A stretch of DNA of 13,139 bases from JAPXRI01 sp033813635 (lineage in GTDB: Bacteria; Bacillota; Clostridia; Oscillospirales; QAMX01): assembly GCA_033813635.1 (NCBI GenBank), contig JAPXRI010000046.1:1-13139 (forward strand), read 5' to 3'. Below, one piece after another: positions 7,279-13,139 of this stretch. The translations under genes and the position numbers were made by a program. Every line of letters starts with the position of its first letter. The first letter of the stretch is position 1. A model generated the notes under the pieces. The model made no database searches and had not been told where the DNA came from. It saw only the letters and a list, made by a program, of their open reading frames with translations.

Positions 7279-7345
7279 TTTATTATAATAAAAACAGTTC
7301 TTAATAAAACGATCCGCGACGGCTGCGGTTGCGTCCGCGATATCT
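7279..7345 (-). promoter_or_regulatory. AT-rich promoter-like gap before the glycosidase-like gene, with 14-bp palindrome
   Basis: The 85-nt gap after scpB contains TTTATTATAATAAA (7279-7292), a perfect palindrome that includes a TATAAT hexamer 24-29 nt before the start codon. No convincing -35 element is found 17 bp upstream. Nearer scpB, CGCGGACG and CGTCGCG (minus strand) can form a bulged hairpin, followed four bases later by TTTTATT; this could act as a weak terminator. Together they suggest the downstream gene is at least partly expressed on its own. Confidence 0.4.
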
Positions 7346-7897
7346 CTATCCTCCGAGCTCGCCGCCAGCGAGCGGTAGCTGCCCGTCCCCCTCCGGCAGC
7401 GGCGGAAGCTCCCCCAGCGACGACAGCCCGAAAACACGGAGGAAGGCGTCGGTGGTCTTGTAGAGGATCGGCCGGCCGGGCACCTCGAGCCTTCCGCACT
7501 CCTCGATGAAGCCCTTTTCCGCGAGGCTGGACACCGTGTAGGAGCTGTCCACGCCCCTGACCTGCTCGATGTAGGCCTTTGTGACCGGCTGCCTGTAGGC
7601 GATTATCGAGAGGGCCTCCAGCGCCGAGGGCGAGAGCGCGGGGGCCTTCCGGGTCTCCAGGACCGCGCGCACGCAGTCCGCGTACTCGCTTTTCGTGCAG
7701 AGCTGGTAGCGGTCCTCCTGGCGGACAAGCTTCAGCCCGCCTTCATCGCTGTCGAGGCGGGCGTCCAGCGCCGTGAGAATCGCCTTCATCTCGTCCTTAC
7801 CCACGCCCAGGGCGCTGCAGAGCCTGTCTATCGAGACCGGATCGCCCGCTGCGAAAAGCGCGGCCTCCGCCGCGGCGACCGCCCGTTTGAAATCCAT
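7346..7897 (-). CDS. scpB: Segregation and condensation protein B
   Basis: This 183-residue subunit of the Smc-ScpA-ScpB condensin acts as a dimer on ScpA and is needed for chromosome compaction and origin segregation. It shows the two winged-helix layout of ScpB: AAAEAALFAAGDPVSIDRLC at the N-terminus, and the conserved ALEALSIIAYRQPVTKAYIEQVRGVDS region (about residues 93-119). GRPILYKTTDAFLRVFGL follows near 143-160. The C-terminal tail after LSSLGELPPL is short. It starts 19 nt after scpA, the standard pairing, so the subunits are probably co-translated in proportion. Two minor in-frame alternatives exist but the chosen ATG begins at the conserved N-terminus. Confidence 0.96.
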   Translation of the reverse strand: MDFKRAVAAAEAALFAAGDPVSIDRLCSALGVGKDEMKAILTALDARLDSDEGGLKLVRQEDRYQLCTKSEYADCVRAVLETRKAPALSPSALEALSIIAYRQPVTKAYIEQVRGVDSSYTVSSLAEKGFIEECGRLEVPGRPILYKTTDAFLRVFGLSSLGELPPLPEGDGQLPLAGGELGG

Positions 7898-7916
7898 AGC
7901 TTGATCTCCCCGTTAA

Positions 7917-8621
7917 TTAATTGATTTTCGCCGTGACCTCGACGAAGTCGTTGTCGTCCAGGTAGACCTTGTTCTCCTTGCAAAGGTCCAGCAGCGCGAG
8001 GAAGGCGACGATCGCCGCTCCCCTGTTCCCCATGCCCGCCAGCACGTCAGTAAGGCTCATTTTGCCCTGCCGGGTCAGAAGCTCCACCACCCGGCGGGCG
8101 GCCTGCTCTATGCTCTCCGATTCCCGGCCGACAATGCCGGAAAAGACCGTCGGCGCGGGCGGGCGGCGGTCGGTCTCCTTGTCCATAAGCCCCTGCAGCG
8201 CGCGGAGAAGCGTCCCCGCGTCGTGGGTGTAGGGGTATGGGCCCGGCCCCTCCGGCGGCTCCGGAGGCTTGGTGAACAGCTCGCCCACGGTTTTCTGCCT
8301 TTCGGCGAGCCAGGCCGAGACGGTCTTGAACAGCTTGTACTCCTTTAATCGCCTAGCGAGGTCGAGGCGGGGGTCCTCCTCCACCGTTTCCTCCTTCGGC
8401 AGAAGCATTTTCGATTTAATCAGTATCAGCTGGGCCGCCATCACGATGAAATCGCTGGTGATCTCGATGTCCTGGGACGAGAGCCTTTCCAGGTAGGAGA
8501 GGTACTGCTCGCAGATCAGCGAGATCGGGATATCGTCTATCTGCACCTTATTCTGGGCGATCAGGTGCAGCAGCAGATCCAGCGGCCCCTCGAACACCTC
8601 GAGCTTGAACGTCAGTTCCAT
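7917..8621 (-). CDS. scpA: Segregation and condensation protein A (kleisin)
   Basis: This 234-residue kleisin bridges the Smc heads and binds ScpB. The N-terminus carries the family hallmark LEVFEGPLDLLLHLIAQNKV followed by IDDIPISLICEQYLSYL. The middle has the FIVMAAQLILIKSKMLLP helix, and the C-terminus forms a winged-helix domain ending in VEVTAKIN. The preceding in-frame ATG at 8633 would add four residues; ATG at 8621 is preferred because GGGG lies 6 nt before it and the earlier codon has no ribosome binding site. It follows the site-2 protease gene by 40 nt and precedes scpB by 19 nt, an arrangement common in Clostridia. Confidence 0.96.
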   Translation of the reverse strand: MELTFKLEVFEGPLDLLLHLIAQNKVQIDDIPISLICEQYLSYLERLSSQDIEITSDFIVMAAQLILIKSKMLLPKEETVEEDPRLDLARRLKEYKLFKTVSAWLAERQKTVGELFTKPPEPPEGPGPYPYTHDAGTLLRALQGLMDKETDRRPPAPTVFSGIVGRESESIEQAARRVVELLTRQGKMSLTDVLAGMGNRGAAIVAFLALLDLCKENKVYLDDNDFVEVTAKIN

Positions 8622-8661
8622 AATAATCCCCATTTAAGCCGCGCGCGGCGCCTTGCCGGAC

Positions 8662-9390
8662 CTAACGGATAAACAGCGAAAAAAGCGAGCTTATCAGCGT
8701 GTAGTAGGTGTTGATGACAAAGCTCCGGGCGGCGTTCAGGTAGTAGTAAAGTCCGAAATACTGGGAAACCGACGCCGGGATGCCCCCCGCCGTCAGCAGC
8801 CGCGCCGGAACGTCCAGCAGCAGCAGTATAAGAATGATAAAGCCGTAGTTTTCGTACCTTAAAAGCCTGTTGTACTGGTCTATGGGCAAAAGCGCGCCCA
8901 GCACCTTCGAACCGTCGAGCGGGGACACCGGGATCAGGTTGAAAATGCCGAGGCCCACGCTGACCAGCACCCCGTAGGAGAGGATGTTCAAAACCACGTA
9001 TATGATCTTTTCCCACCAGCCGGAAACCTGGGCGTAGAACGCGATAAGCTGAACCCCGAAATAGAATATCATCAGCGCAAAGCCCAGCAGCAGGTTCGCC
9101 GCGGGCCCGGCGAGGGCGGTCAGCGCGGTCCCCAGCTTTTTCCGCTTGTAAAAGCGGGGGTCGATCATCACCGGCTTAGCCCAGCCGAAGCGCACCAGAA
9201 AGAGCATTAAAAGCCCGAAGATGTCTATGTGCCGCATCGGGTTCAGCGACAGCCTCCCGCTCGCCTTCGGCAGCGGGTCTCCCAGCCGGCTCGAGACGTA
9301 GGCGTGGGAGAACTCGTGCAGGCTCAGCGCCAGCACGATGCCTGGCAGCAGGTAGAGCGCCTCGACGATATATTGCTTGACGGTTTCCAT
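8662..9390 (-). CDS. Site-2 protease family (M50) membrane zinc metalloprotease
   Basis: This 242-residue multi-pass membrane protein has the intramembrane zinc-protease motifs. HEFSH (residues 25-29, HExxH, with Glu26 catalytic) lies in the first hydrophobic segment. NLIPVSPLDG (151-160) supplies Asp159 as the third zinc ligand. About five to six hydrophobic segments are visible, and LAGPAANLLLG (94-104) is also typical of the family. The short length and absence of a PDZ domain place it with the small YwhC-like S2P proteins rather than RseP. Substrates are unknown; related enzymes process anti-sigma or pro-sigma factors, and SpoIVFB is a sporulation relative. It lies between glnS (45 nt) and scpA (40 nt). 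AAAGG precedes the ATG by 10 nt. Confidence 0.93.
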   Translation of the reverse strand: METVKQYIVEALYLLPGIVLALSLHEFSHAYVSSRLGDPLPKASGRLSLNPMRHIDIFGLLMLFLVRFGWAKPVMIDPRFYKRKKLGTALTALAGPAANLLLGFALMIFYFGVQLIAFYAQVSGWWEKIIYVVLNILSYGVLVSVGLGIFNLIPVSPLDGSKVLGALLPIDQYNRLLRYENYGFIILILLLLDVPARLLTAGGIPASVSQYFGLYYYLNAARSFVINTYYTLISSLFSLFIR

Positions 9391-9435
9391 AAAAACAAGA
9401 CCTTTACATATCGGTTTTTATTCGGGCTCCCGGTT

Positions 9436-11088
9436 TTATTTCCCCTTCGCGTAGCTGTCCCTTAAGGTTACGATGCGGTTGAAGCTGCCGGGGTATTTGG
9501 TGTCGGCGCAGAAATAGCCCAGGCGCACGAACTGGAACCTGTCCCCCGGCTTTGCCGAGGCGAGGGACGGCTCGAAAAAGCAGTTCTCGCACACCTTCAG
9601 AGAGTTCGGGTTCAGGTAATCCCTGTAGCCCTTGTCCTCCGGAATGTCCGCTACGTTTTCGAGGGTGAACAGCCTGTCGTAGAGCCGGGCCGCGCCCCTG
9701 ACCGCGGTCTCCGCCGAGAGCCAGTGGATCGTGCCCTTGATTTTCCGCCCGTCGGCGGGGTTGTTGTTCCTGGTCTCCAGGTCGGCGCTGCACAGCAACC
9801 TTTCGATCTCGCCGTTCTCGTTAAGCACCACGTCGTCGCAGCGGATGATGTAGGCCCCCATCAGCCGGACCTCCCCGCCCTTTTTGAGCCTGAAAAACTT
9901 CGGCGGCGGGTCGAGGGCGAAGTCCTCCCGCTCGATATAGAGGTTTTTGGTAAACGGGACCTCCCGGGTACCCGCGTTCGGGTCCTCGGTGTTGTTGTTC
10001 TGGGTGAAGTACTCGGTCTTTCCGTCGGGGTAGTTGGTAATCTCCACTTTTATCGGGTCGAGCACCGCGATGCGCCTGGGCGCGGTCCTGTTCAGCTCCT
10101 CCCGGATGCAGTACTCCAAAAGTCCGGCGTCCACCACGGAGTAGGCCTTGGACACGCCGGCGCGCTTGACAAACTCGATGATAGACTCCGGCGTGTAGCC
10201 CCGCCTGCGGAGGCCGCAGAGGGTCGGCATGCGCGGGTCGTCCCACCCGTCCACAAGGCCCGATTCCACCATGTCCCGGAGGTATCGCTTGCTCATCACA
10301 GTATAGGTCACGTTGAGCCTGGCGAACTCCCGCTGTTTGGGCTTGTTGGGTATGTCCATGTGCTCCACCACCCAGTCGTAGAGCGGGCGGTGGTTTTCGA
10401 ACTCTATCGAGCAGAGGGAGTGGGTGATGCCCTCGACAGCGTCCTGTATCGGGTGCGCGAAGTCGTAGAGCGGGTAGATGCACCATTTGTCCCCCTGGCG
10501 GTGATGTGTCTTGTGCAGTATCCGGTAGATCGCCGGGTCGCGCAGGTTGATGTTCGGGCTGGCCATGTCGATTTTGGCCCGGAGGGTCCTCGAGCCGTCC
10601 GGGAATTCGCCGTTCTTCATCCGCTCGAACAAATCGAGGTTTTCCTCGACGCTGCGGTTCCGGTACGGGCTCTCCCTGCCGGGCTCGGTCAGCGTGCCCC
10701 GGTACTCCCGCATCTCGTCGGCGGATAAATCGCAGACGTAGGCGAGACCCTTTTTAATCAGCTTCACCGCCTGCTCGTAGCAGATGCCGAAGTAGTCCGA
10801 ACCGTAGAACACATGGTCCGGCTTGGCGCCGAGCCAGCAGATGTCCTCGTATATCGCCCGGACGAACTCGTCGTTTTCCTTGACGGGGTTGGTGTCGTCG
10901 TAGCGCAGGTTGAACTCGCCGCCGTATTTTCTCGCGGTGCTGTGGTTTATCCAGATCGCCTTCGCGCTGCCGATGTGCAGGTAGCCGTTGGGTTCCGGCG
11001 GAAAGCGGGTGTGCACATGGTCCACCGCGCCCGAGGCGAGGTCCTCGTCGATGATCTCGTGTATGAAATTCGTGTTTGTCTGTTCCAT
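9436..11088 (-). CDS. glnS: Glutaminyl-tRNA synthetase
   Basis: This class I synthetase of 550 residues charges tRNA-Gln with glutamine. Motifs: PPEPNGYLHIGSAKA with HIGS at 38-41, RYDDTNP, the GlnRS-type TVMSKRYL with MSKR at 265-268, and a C-terminal anticodon-binding beta-barrel region (KVEITNYPDG, FTKNLYIEREDF, VRLMGAYIIRCDD). Length agrees with bacterial GlnRS. The longer reading from ATG at 11097 adds three residues, but AAAGG is adjacent to that codon and 10 nt from ATG at 11088, so the latter is preferred. GlnRS is absent from most Bacilli, which make Gln-tRNA by amidation, but occurs in some Clostridia; it is generally seen as horizontally acquired from eukaryotes by bacteria. It follows gltX by 72 nt in the same orientation. 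Confidence 0.96.
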   Translation of the reverse strand: MEQTNTNFIHEIIDEDLASGAVDHVHTRFPPEPNGYLHIGSAKAIWINHSTARKYGGEFNLRYDDTNPVKENDEFVRAIYEDICWLGAKPDHVFYGSDYFGICYEQAVKLIKKGLAYVCDLSADEMREYRGTLTEPGRESPYRNRSVEENLDLFERMKNGEFPDGSRTLRAKIDMASPNINLRDPAIYRILHKTHHRQGDKWCIYPLYDFAHPIQDAVEGITHSLCSIEFENHRPLYDWVVEHMDIPNKPKQREFARLNVTYTVMSKRYLRDMVESGLVDGWDDPRMPTLCGLRRRGYTPESIIEFVKRAGVSKAYSVVDAGLLEYCIREELNRTAPRRIAVLDPIKVEITNYPDGKTEYFTQNNNTEDPNAGTREVPFTKNLYIEREDFALDPPPKFFRLKKGGEVRLMGAYIIRCDDVVLNENGEIERLLCSADLETRNNNPADGRKIKGTIHWLSAETAVRGAARLYDRLFTLENVADIPEDKGYRDYLNPNSLKVCENCFFEPSLASAKPGDRFQFVRLGYFCADTKYPGSFNRIVTLRDSYAKGK

Positions 11089-11160
11089 ATCGCCCATACC
11101 TTTATTTTAAAGTAAACCCGCAAGCTGATGCGTTCACTGTCCGGCTCTCATATTTTAAAA

Positions 11161-12819
11161 CTACCGTTCAAGCTGATCCGCCGCTTTTTCAAGCCTTTTT
11201 AAGATTTTGTCCTTTCCGAGCAGGCGCATGACCTCGTAGAGGTCCGGGGAGTTCTGCCTGCCGGTCACCGCCACCCTGAGCACCATGCTGACGTCGCCCA
11301 CATGGCCTTTGTAGGCCTCGGGCGCGGCTTTGTAGAGCTTCGTCTCAGGCGCGTAGCCGAGACGAGCGGAGAGGGTTTTGATCTTGTCAAACCACGCCGC
11401 GGAGTCGTCCGACGTATCATAAATCCCGGCGTAGACCTTCAGGACGGCGAGGATATCCTCACCGGGCATGTTCTCCGGGTAGACATACTCCGGCGCGAAC
11501 AGCTCGTCGTAGAAAAACGCCATATAGGGCTTTGCGTCCTTCCAGACGGCCAGGTCCTTTCTGGGCTTTTTGCCGCCGCGCCCTATGCCCAAAATAGCCC
11601 GGGCGTAGTCCGGGTCGGCGTCCAGAAGCGCAAAGAACTCCGGGTCGTAGGCGTTGGCCCAGGCGTAAAGGCTGCTGTAGACCTCGTCCGCCCCCATCCG
11701 GGCAATCAGGTTCTTGCTGACGTCGATCAGCTTATCCATGTCGAACAGCGCGCCGGCGGCGCTCATCTTTTTTATCGAGAACGGGAAGTCGCGCTGGTCC
11801 GCGTCGGGGTTCGCTGCGCGCCACTCCTCGTAGTTGGAATTTAAAACTGTCATCAGGTACTCCACAAGGCTCTGCTCGGGATAGCCCTCCGCGCCGTAGT
11901 AATCCAGCGCCAGCTCCGGGTCCTTGCGCTTCGACAGCTTGCGCTTTTTCCCGTTGTCCAGCTTTAAAAGCTGCGCCGTGTGGATGTACTTCGGCGGCTT
12001 CCAGCCGAAAAGCTCCTTCATCGCCGCGAACATCTCAAGGTGCCACGGCAGCGTCGGAAGCCAGCTCTCGTCCCGCACCACGTGGGTGGTGCCCATCAGC
12101 GTGTCGTCCACCACGTGGGCGAAATGGTAGGTGGGGATGCCGTCGGACTTCAGCAGCACAAAGTCGTTGTTGTTCTCCGGTATCTCCATGCGGCCGCGGA
12201 TCAGGTCGTTGTGGATTATCTTTCTGGAGGGGTCGCCCTGGGAGCGGAATCGGATCACGTAGGGCCTGCCCTCGTCCAGCGCTTTTAGGATTCTCTCCTC
12301 GTCCGCGTCCCGCCAGATCGCGTATTTGCCGTAATAGCCCGGGTTGTCCTTAACCGCCTTCTGGCGCTCCCGCATCTCCTTCAGCTCCTCCTCGGTGGCA
12401 AAGCAGGGGTAGGCGCGCCCGGCCTCGAAGAGAGCCTTGGCGAACACCTTGTAGATTTTCTCCCGCTGCCGCTGCCGGTAGGGCCCGTAGTTCCCCCGCT
12501 CACCGTCCCGGGTCACGCCCTCGTCAAAGCAGAGGCCGAAGCGACCCAGGGTGCTGATGATCTTTTCGACGCCCTTGTTCACGCTGCGCTTTAAATCGGT
12601 GTCCTCGATTCTCAGCATGAAAACGCCCCCGCTCCTGTGGGCAAGGCGCTCGTCCACGATCGCCCCGTACAGATTCCCCAGATGCATAAACCCGGTGGGG
12701 CTCGGCGCGAAGCGCGTCACCGCCGCCCCCTCTGGCAGATTTCTCTTGGGGTAGCGCGCGATGATCTGCTCCGGCGTCTCCGTGACCCCGGGAAAAAGCC
12801 TTTCGGCGAGACTTTCCAT
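11161..12819 (-). CDS. gltX: Glutamyl-tRNA synthetase
   Basis: This class I synthetase of 552 residues attaches glutamate to tRNA-Glu. Motifs: TRFAPSPTGFMHLGN with HLGN at 46-49 as the HIGH signature, LRIEDTDLKRS (69-79), GIPTYHFAHVVDD (227-239), and KLSKRKDP with the KMSKS-like KLSKR at 294-298. It is some 60-70 residues longer than the typical 480-residue enzyme, with a ~30-residue N-terminal lead before the catalytic fold. This variant is familiar in Clostridia. The frame is open 40 codons upstream, but that region overlaps the promoter, so ATG at 12819 is chosen; GGAGG precedes it at a longish 13 nt. First gene of the cluster. Because glnS is adjacent, this enzyme is probably discriminating (tRNA-Glu only), an inference. 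Confidence 0.95.
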   Translation of the reverse strand: MESLAERLFPGVTETPEQIIARYPKRNLPEGAAVTRFAPSPTGFMHLGNLYGAIVDERLAHRSGGVFMLRIEDTDLKRSVNKGVEKIISTLGRFGLCFDEGVTRDGERGNYGPYRQRQREKIYKVFAKALFEAGRAYPCFATEEELKEMRERQKAVKDNPGYYGKYAIWRDADEERILKALDEGRPYVIRFRSQGDPSRKIIHNDLIRGRMEIPENNNDFVLLKSDGIPTYHFAHVVDDTLMGTTHVVRDESWLPTLPWHLEMFAAMKELFGWKPPKYIHTAQLLKLDNGKKRKLSKRKDPELALDYYGAEGYPEQSLVEYLMTVLNSNYEEWRAANPDADQRDFPFSIKKMSAAGALFDMDKLIDVSKNLIARMGADEVYSSLYAWANAYDPEFFALLDADPDYARAILGIGRGGKKPRKDLAVWKDAKPYMAFFYDELFAPEYVYPENMPGEDILAVLKVYAGIYDTSDDSAAWFDKIKTLSARLGYAPETKLYKAAPEAYKGHVGDVSMVLRVAVTGRQNSPDLYEVMRLLGKDKILKRLEKAADQLER

Positions 12820-12889
12820 GATTTTATCAAAACCTCCGTGGTTTGCCGTTTCGCGTAACGAATTTGAGCATAATTTTGTATTATAGAAG

Positions 12890-12918
12890 ATTATACCACA
12901 TTTTATCCCGGCGTACAA
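12890..12918 (-). promoter_or_regulatory. Sigma-A type promoter of the gltX cluster
   Basis: On the minus strand TTGTAC (12913-12918) and TATAAT (12890-12895) are separated by exactly 17 bp, and TGG precedes the -10, giving an extended -10 (TGnTATAAT). The expected transcription start is near 12883, about 64 nt before the gltX ATG. That leader is too short for a T-box riboswitch and shows no obvious hairpin. It is the only strong promoter I see for the whole cluster. Confidence 0.85.
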
Positions 12919-12931
12919 GAATAAATTGCCT

Positions 12932-12947
12932 TCAGCCAAGCGGCTGA
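12932..12947. repeat. Small perfect hairpin between the gltX promoter and the insertion sequence
   Basis: TCAGCC (12932-12937) and GGCTGA (12942-12947) form a 6-bp stem with a 4-nt AAGC loop. It directly abuts the presumed left end of the insertion sequence. No T tract follows on either strand. It may be a remnant of an older terminator that served as insertion target, or coincidence. Confidence 0.45.
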
Positions 12948-12991
12948 CTGTAGGATTACAATAGATGTGTTACACAGGCGAATAAAAAAGG

Positions 12992-13064
12992 TAGCGAATA
13001 GGAAGAACCTGCGCTAAAGTTGAGTTACCACACACCAACACAGCAAGGAGACACCTATTCGCTA
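12992..13064. repeat. 11-bp inverted repeat overlapping the transposase start
   Basis: TAGCGAATAGG (12992-13002) and CCTATTCGCTA (13054-13064) are exact reverse complements separated by 51 nt. The right arm covers the spacer between the AAGGAG ribosome binding site (13045-13050) and the ATG, and ends on its first base. A further GCGAATA stands at 12978-12984. It could be a leader stem that limits transposase translation, or a pair of protein-binding sites. Confidence 0.75.
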
Positions 13065-13139
13065 TGAATAAGATAACACAAACCATGCGGTTTCGGCAAT
13101 CCCTAATTGAATATTCTAAAAAACATGGTGTTACAAAGG
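13064..13139 (+). CDS. Transposase-like protein, N-terminus only (runs off right edge)
   Basis: Twenty-five codons are visible from ATG at 13064, preceded by AAGGAG 13 nt upstream. The peptide begins MNKITQTMRFRQSLIEYS and continues KKHGVTK, which looks like the start of the helix-turn-helix DNA-binding part of IS481/IS3-type DDE transposases (a helix followed by the 'xxHGVTxAA' turn). Codons are AT-rich compared with the neighbouring genes. The family cannot be settled from this fragment, and whether the gene is intact is unknown. It is transcribed away from gltX, so expression of the element should not read into the synthetase cluster from this side. Confidence 0.65.
   Translation, partial: MNKITQTMRFRQSLIEYSKKHGVTK

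Larger units (their letters stand above)
12949..13139 (+). mobile_element. Left end of an insertion sequence (truncated by window edge)
   Basis: Sequence from about 12949 differs from the flanking GC-rich genes: it is AT-richer and leads into a transposase-like start on the plus strand. TGTAGGATTACA (12949-12960) is a plausible terminal sequence because many IS ends begin with TG, but the partner end is outside the window, so the boundary is a guess. The leader holds an 11-bp inverted repeat ending at the transposase start codon and two GCGAATA copies. Orientation is divergent from gltX. Confidence 0.6.

Noticed and set aside
9724..10728. Plus-strand open frame of 334 codons opposite glnS
   Set aside because: The minus-strand frame encodes GlnRS with all motifs. 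The plus-strand translation is low-complexity and has no family resemblance.
12820..12889. T-box riboswitch in the gltX leader
   Set aside because: The expected leader is only about 64 nt and lacks the specifier stem and the conserved T-box sequence.
12820..12939. N-terminal extension of gltX by 40 residues
   Set aside because: This region contains the -10/-35 promoter at 12890-12918, so it cannot be translated from that transcript.
1..13139. CRISPR array, tRNA/rRNA genes, or a defence or phage module
   Set aside because: I looked for regularly spaced repeats, tRNA cloverleaf signatures and typical defence or phage proteins, and found none.

Overview
The window looks like chromosomal DNA of a GC-rich Clostridia (Firmicutes), probably an endospore former of the Oscillospirales/Ruminococcaceae type. 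The grounds are the gene order gltX-glnS-M50 protease-scpA-scpB-DUF2953(ytfI)-ytfJ-dacF-rluB, the presence of the sporulation family YtfJ/GerW, and strong Shine-Dalgarno sequences. No rRNA or 16S is present, so the lineage is inferred from gene content.

Layout, from the right. At 12949-13139 an insertion sequence enters from the right edge; only its 5' end and the first 25 codons of a plus-strand transposase-like gene are present. It lies about 30 bp beyond a clear sigma-A promoter (12890-12918) that reads leftward into a long minus-strand cluster. In transcription order this is gltX (Glu-tRNA synthetase), glnS (Gln-tRNA synthetase), a site-2 zinc metalloprotease, scpA and scpB (condensin partners), a 546-residue cytoplasmic glycosidase-like protein, DUF2953 (YtfI-like), ytfJ, dacF (D,D-carboxypeptidase) and rluB (23S pseudouridine synthase). 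A GC-rich hairpin terminator at 2411-2445 closes the cluster. The glycosidase-like gene is the odd member: it separates scpB from ytfI, has AT-rich promoter-like sequence in front of it, and has no functional link to the rest.

Left of the terminator are two tandem paralogous genes for sugar-type ABC transporter lipoproteins (solute-binding proteins), also on the minus strand. One is complete (586-2079) and has its own terminator. The second is cut by the left edge (1-160). Both carry the same upstream promoter/operator block at matching internal spacing, so the duplication included the regulatory region. Copy A also carries a 26-bp-period direct repeat between this block and the gene.

The cluster combines housekeeping functions: tRNA charging, chromosome condensation, membrane proteolysis, spore and cell-wall maturation, and rRNA modification. 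I found no CRISPR array, tRNA, rRNA, phage module or defence system. The unusual elements are the inserted glycosidase-like gene, the duplicated lipoprotein/operator units and the insertion sequence beside the gltX promoter.
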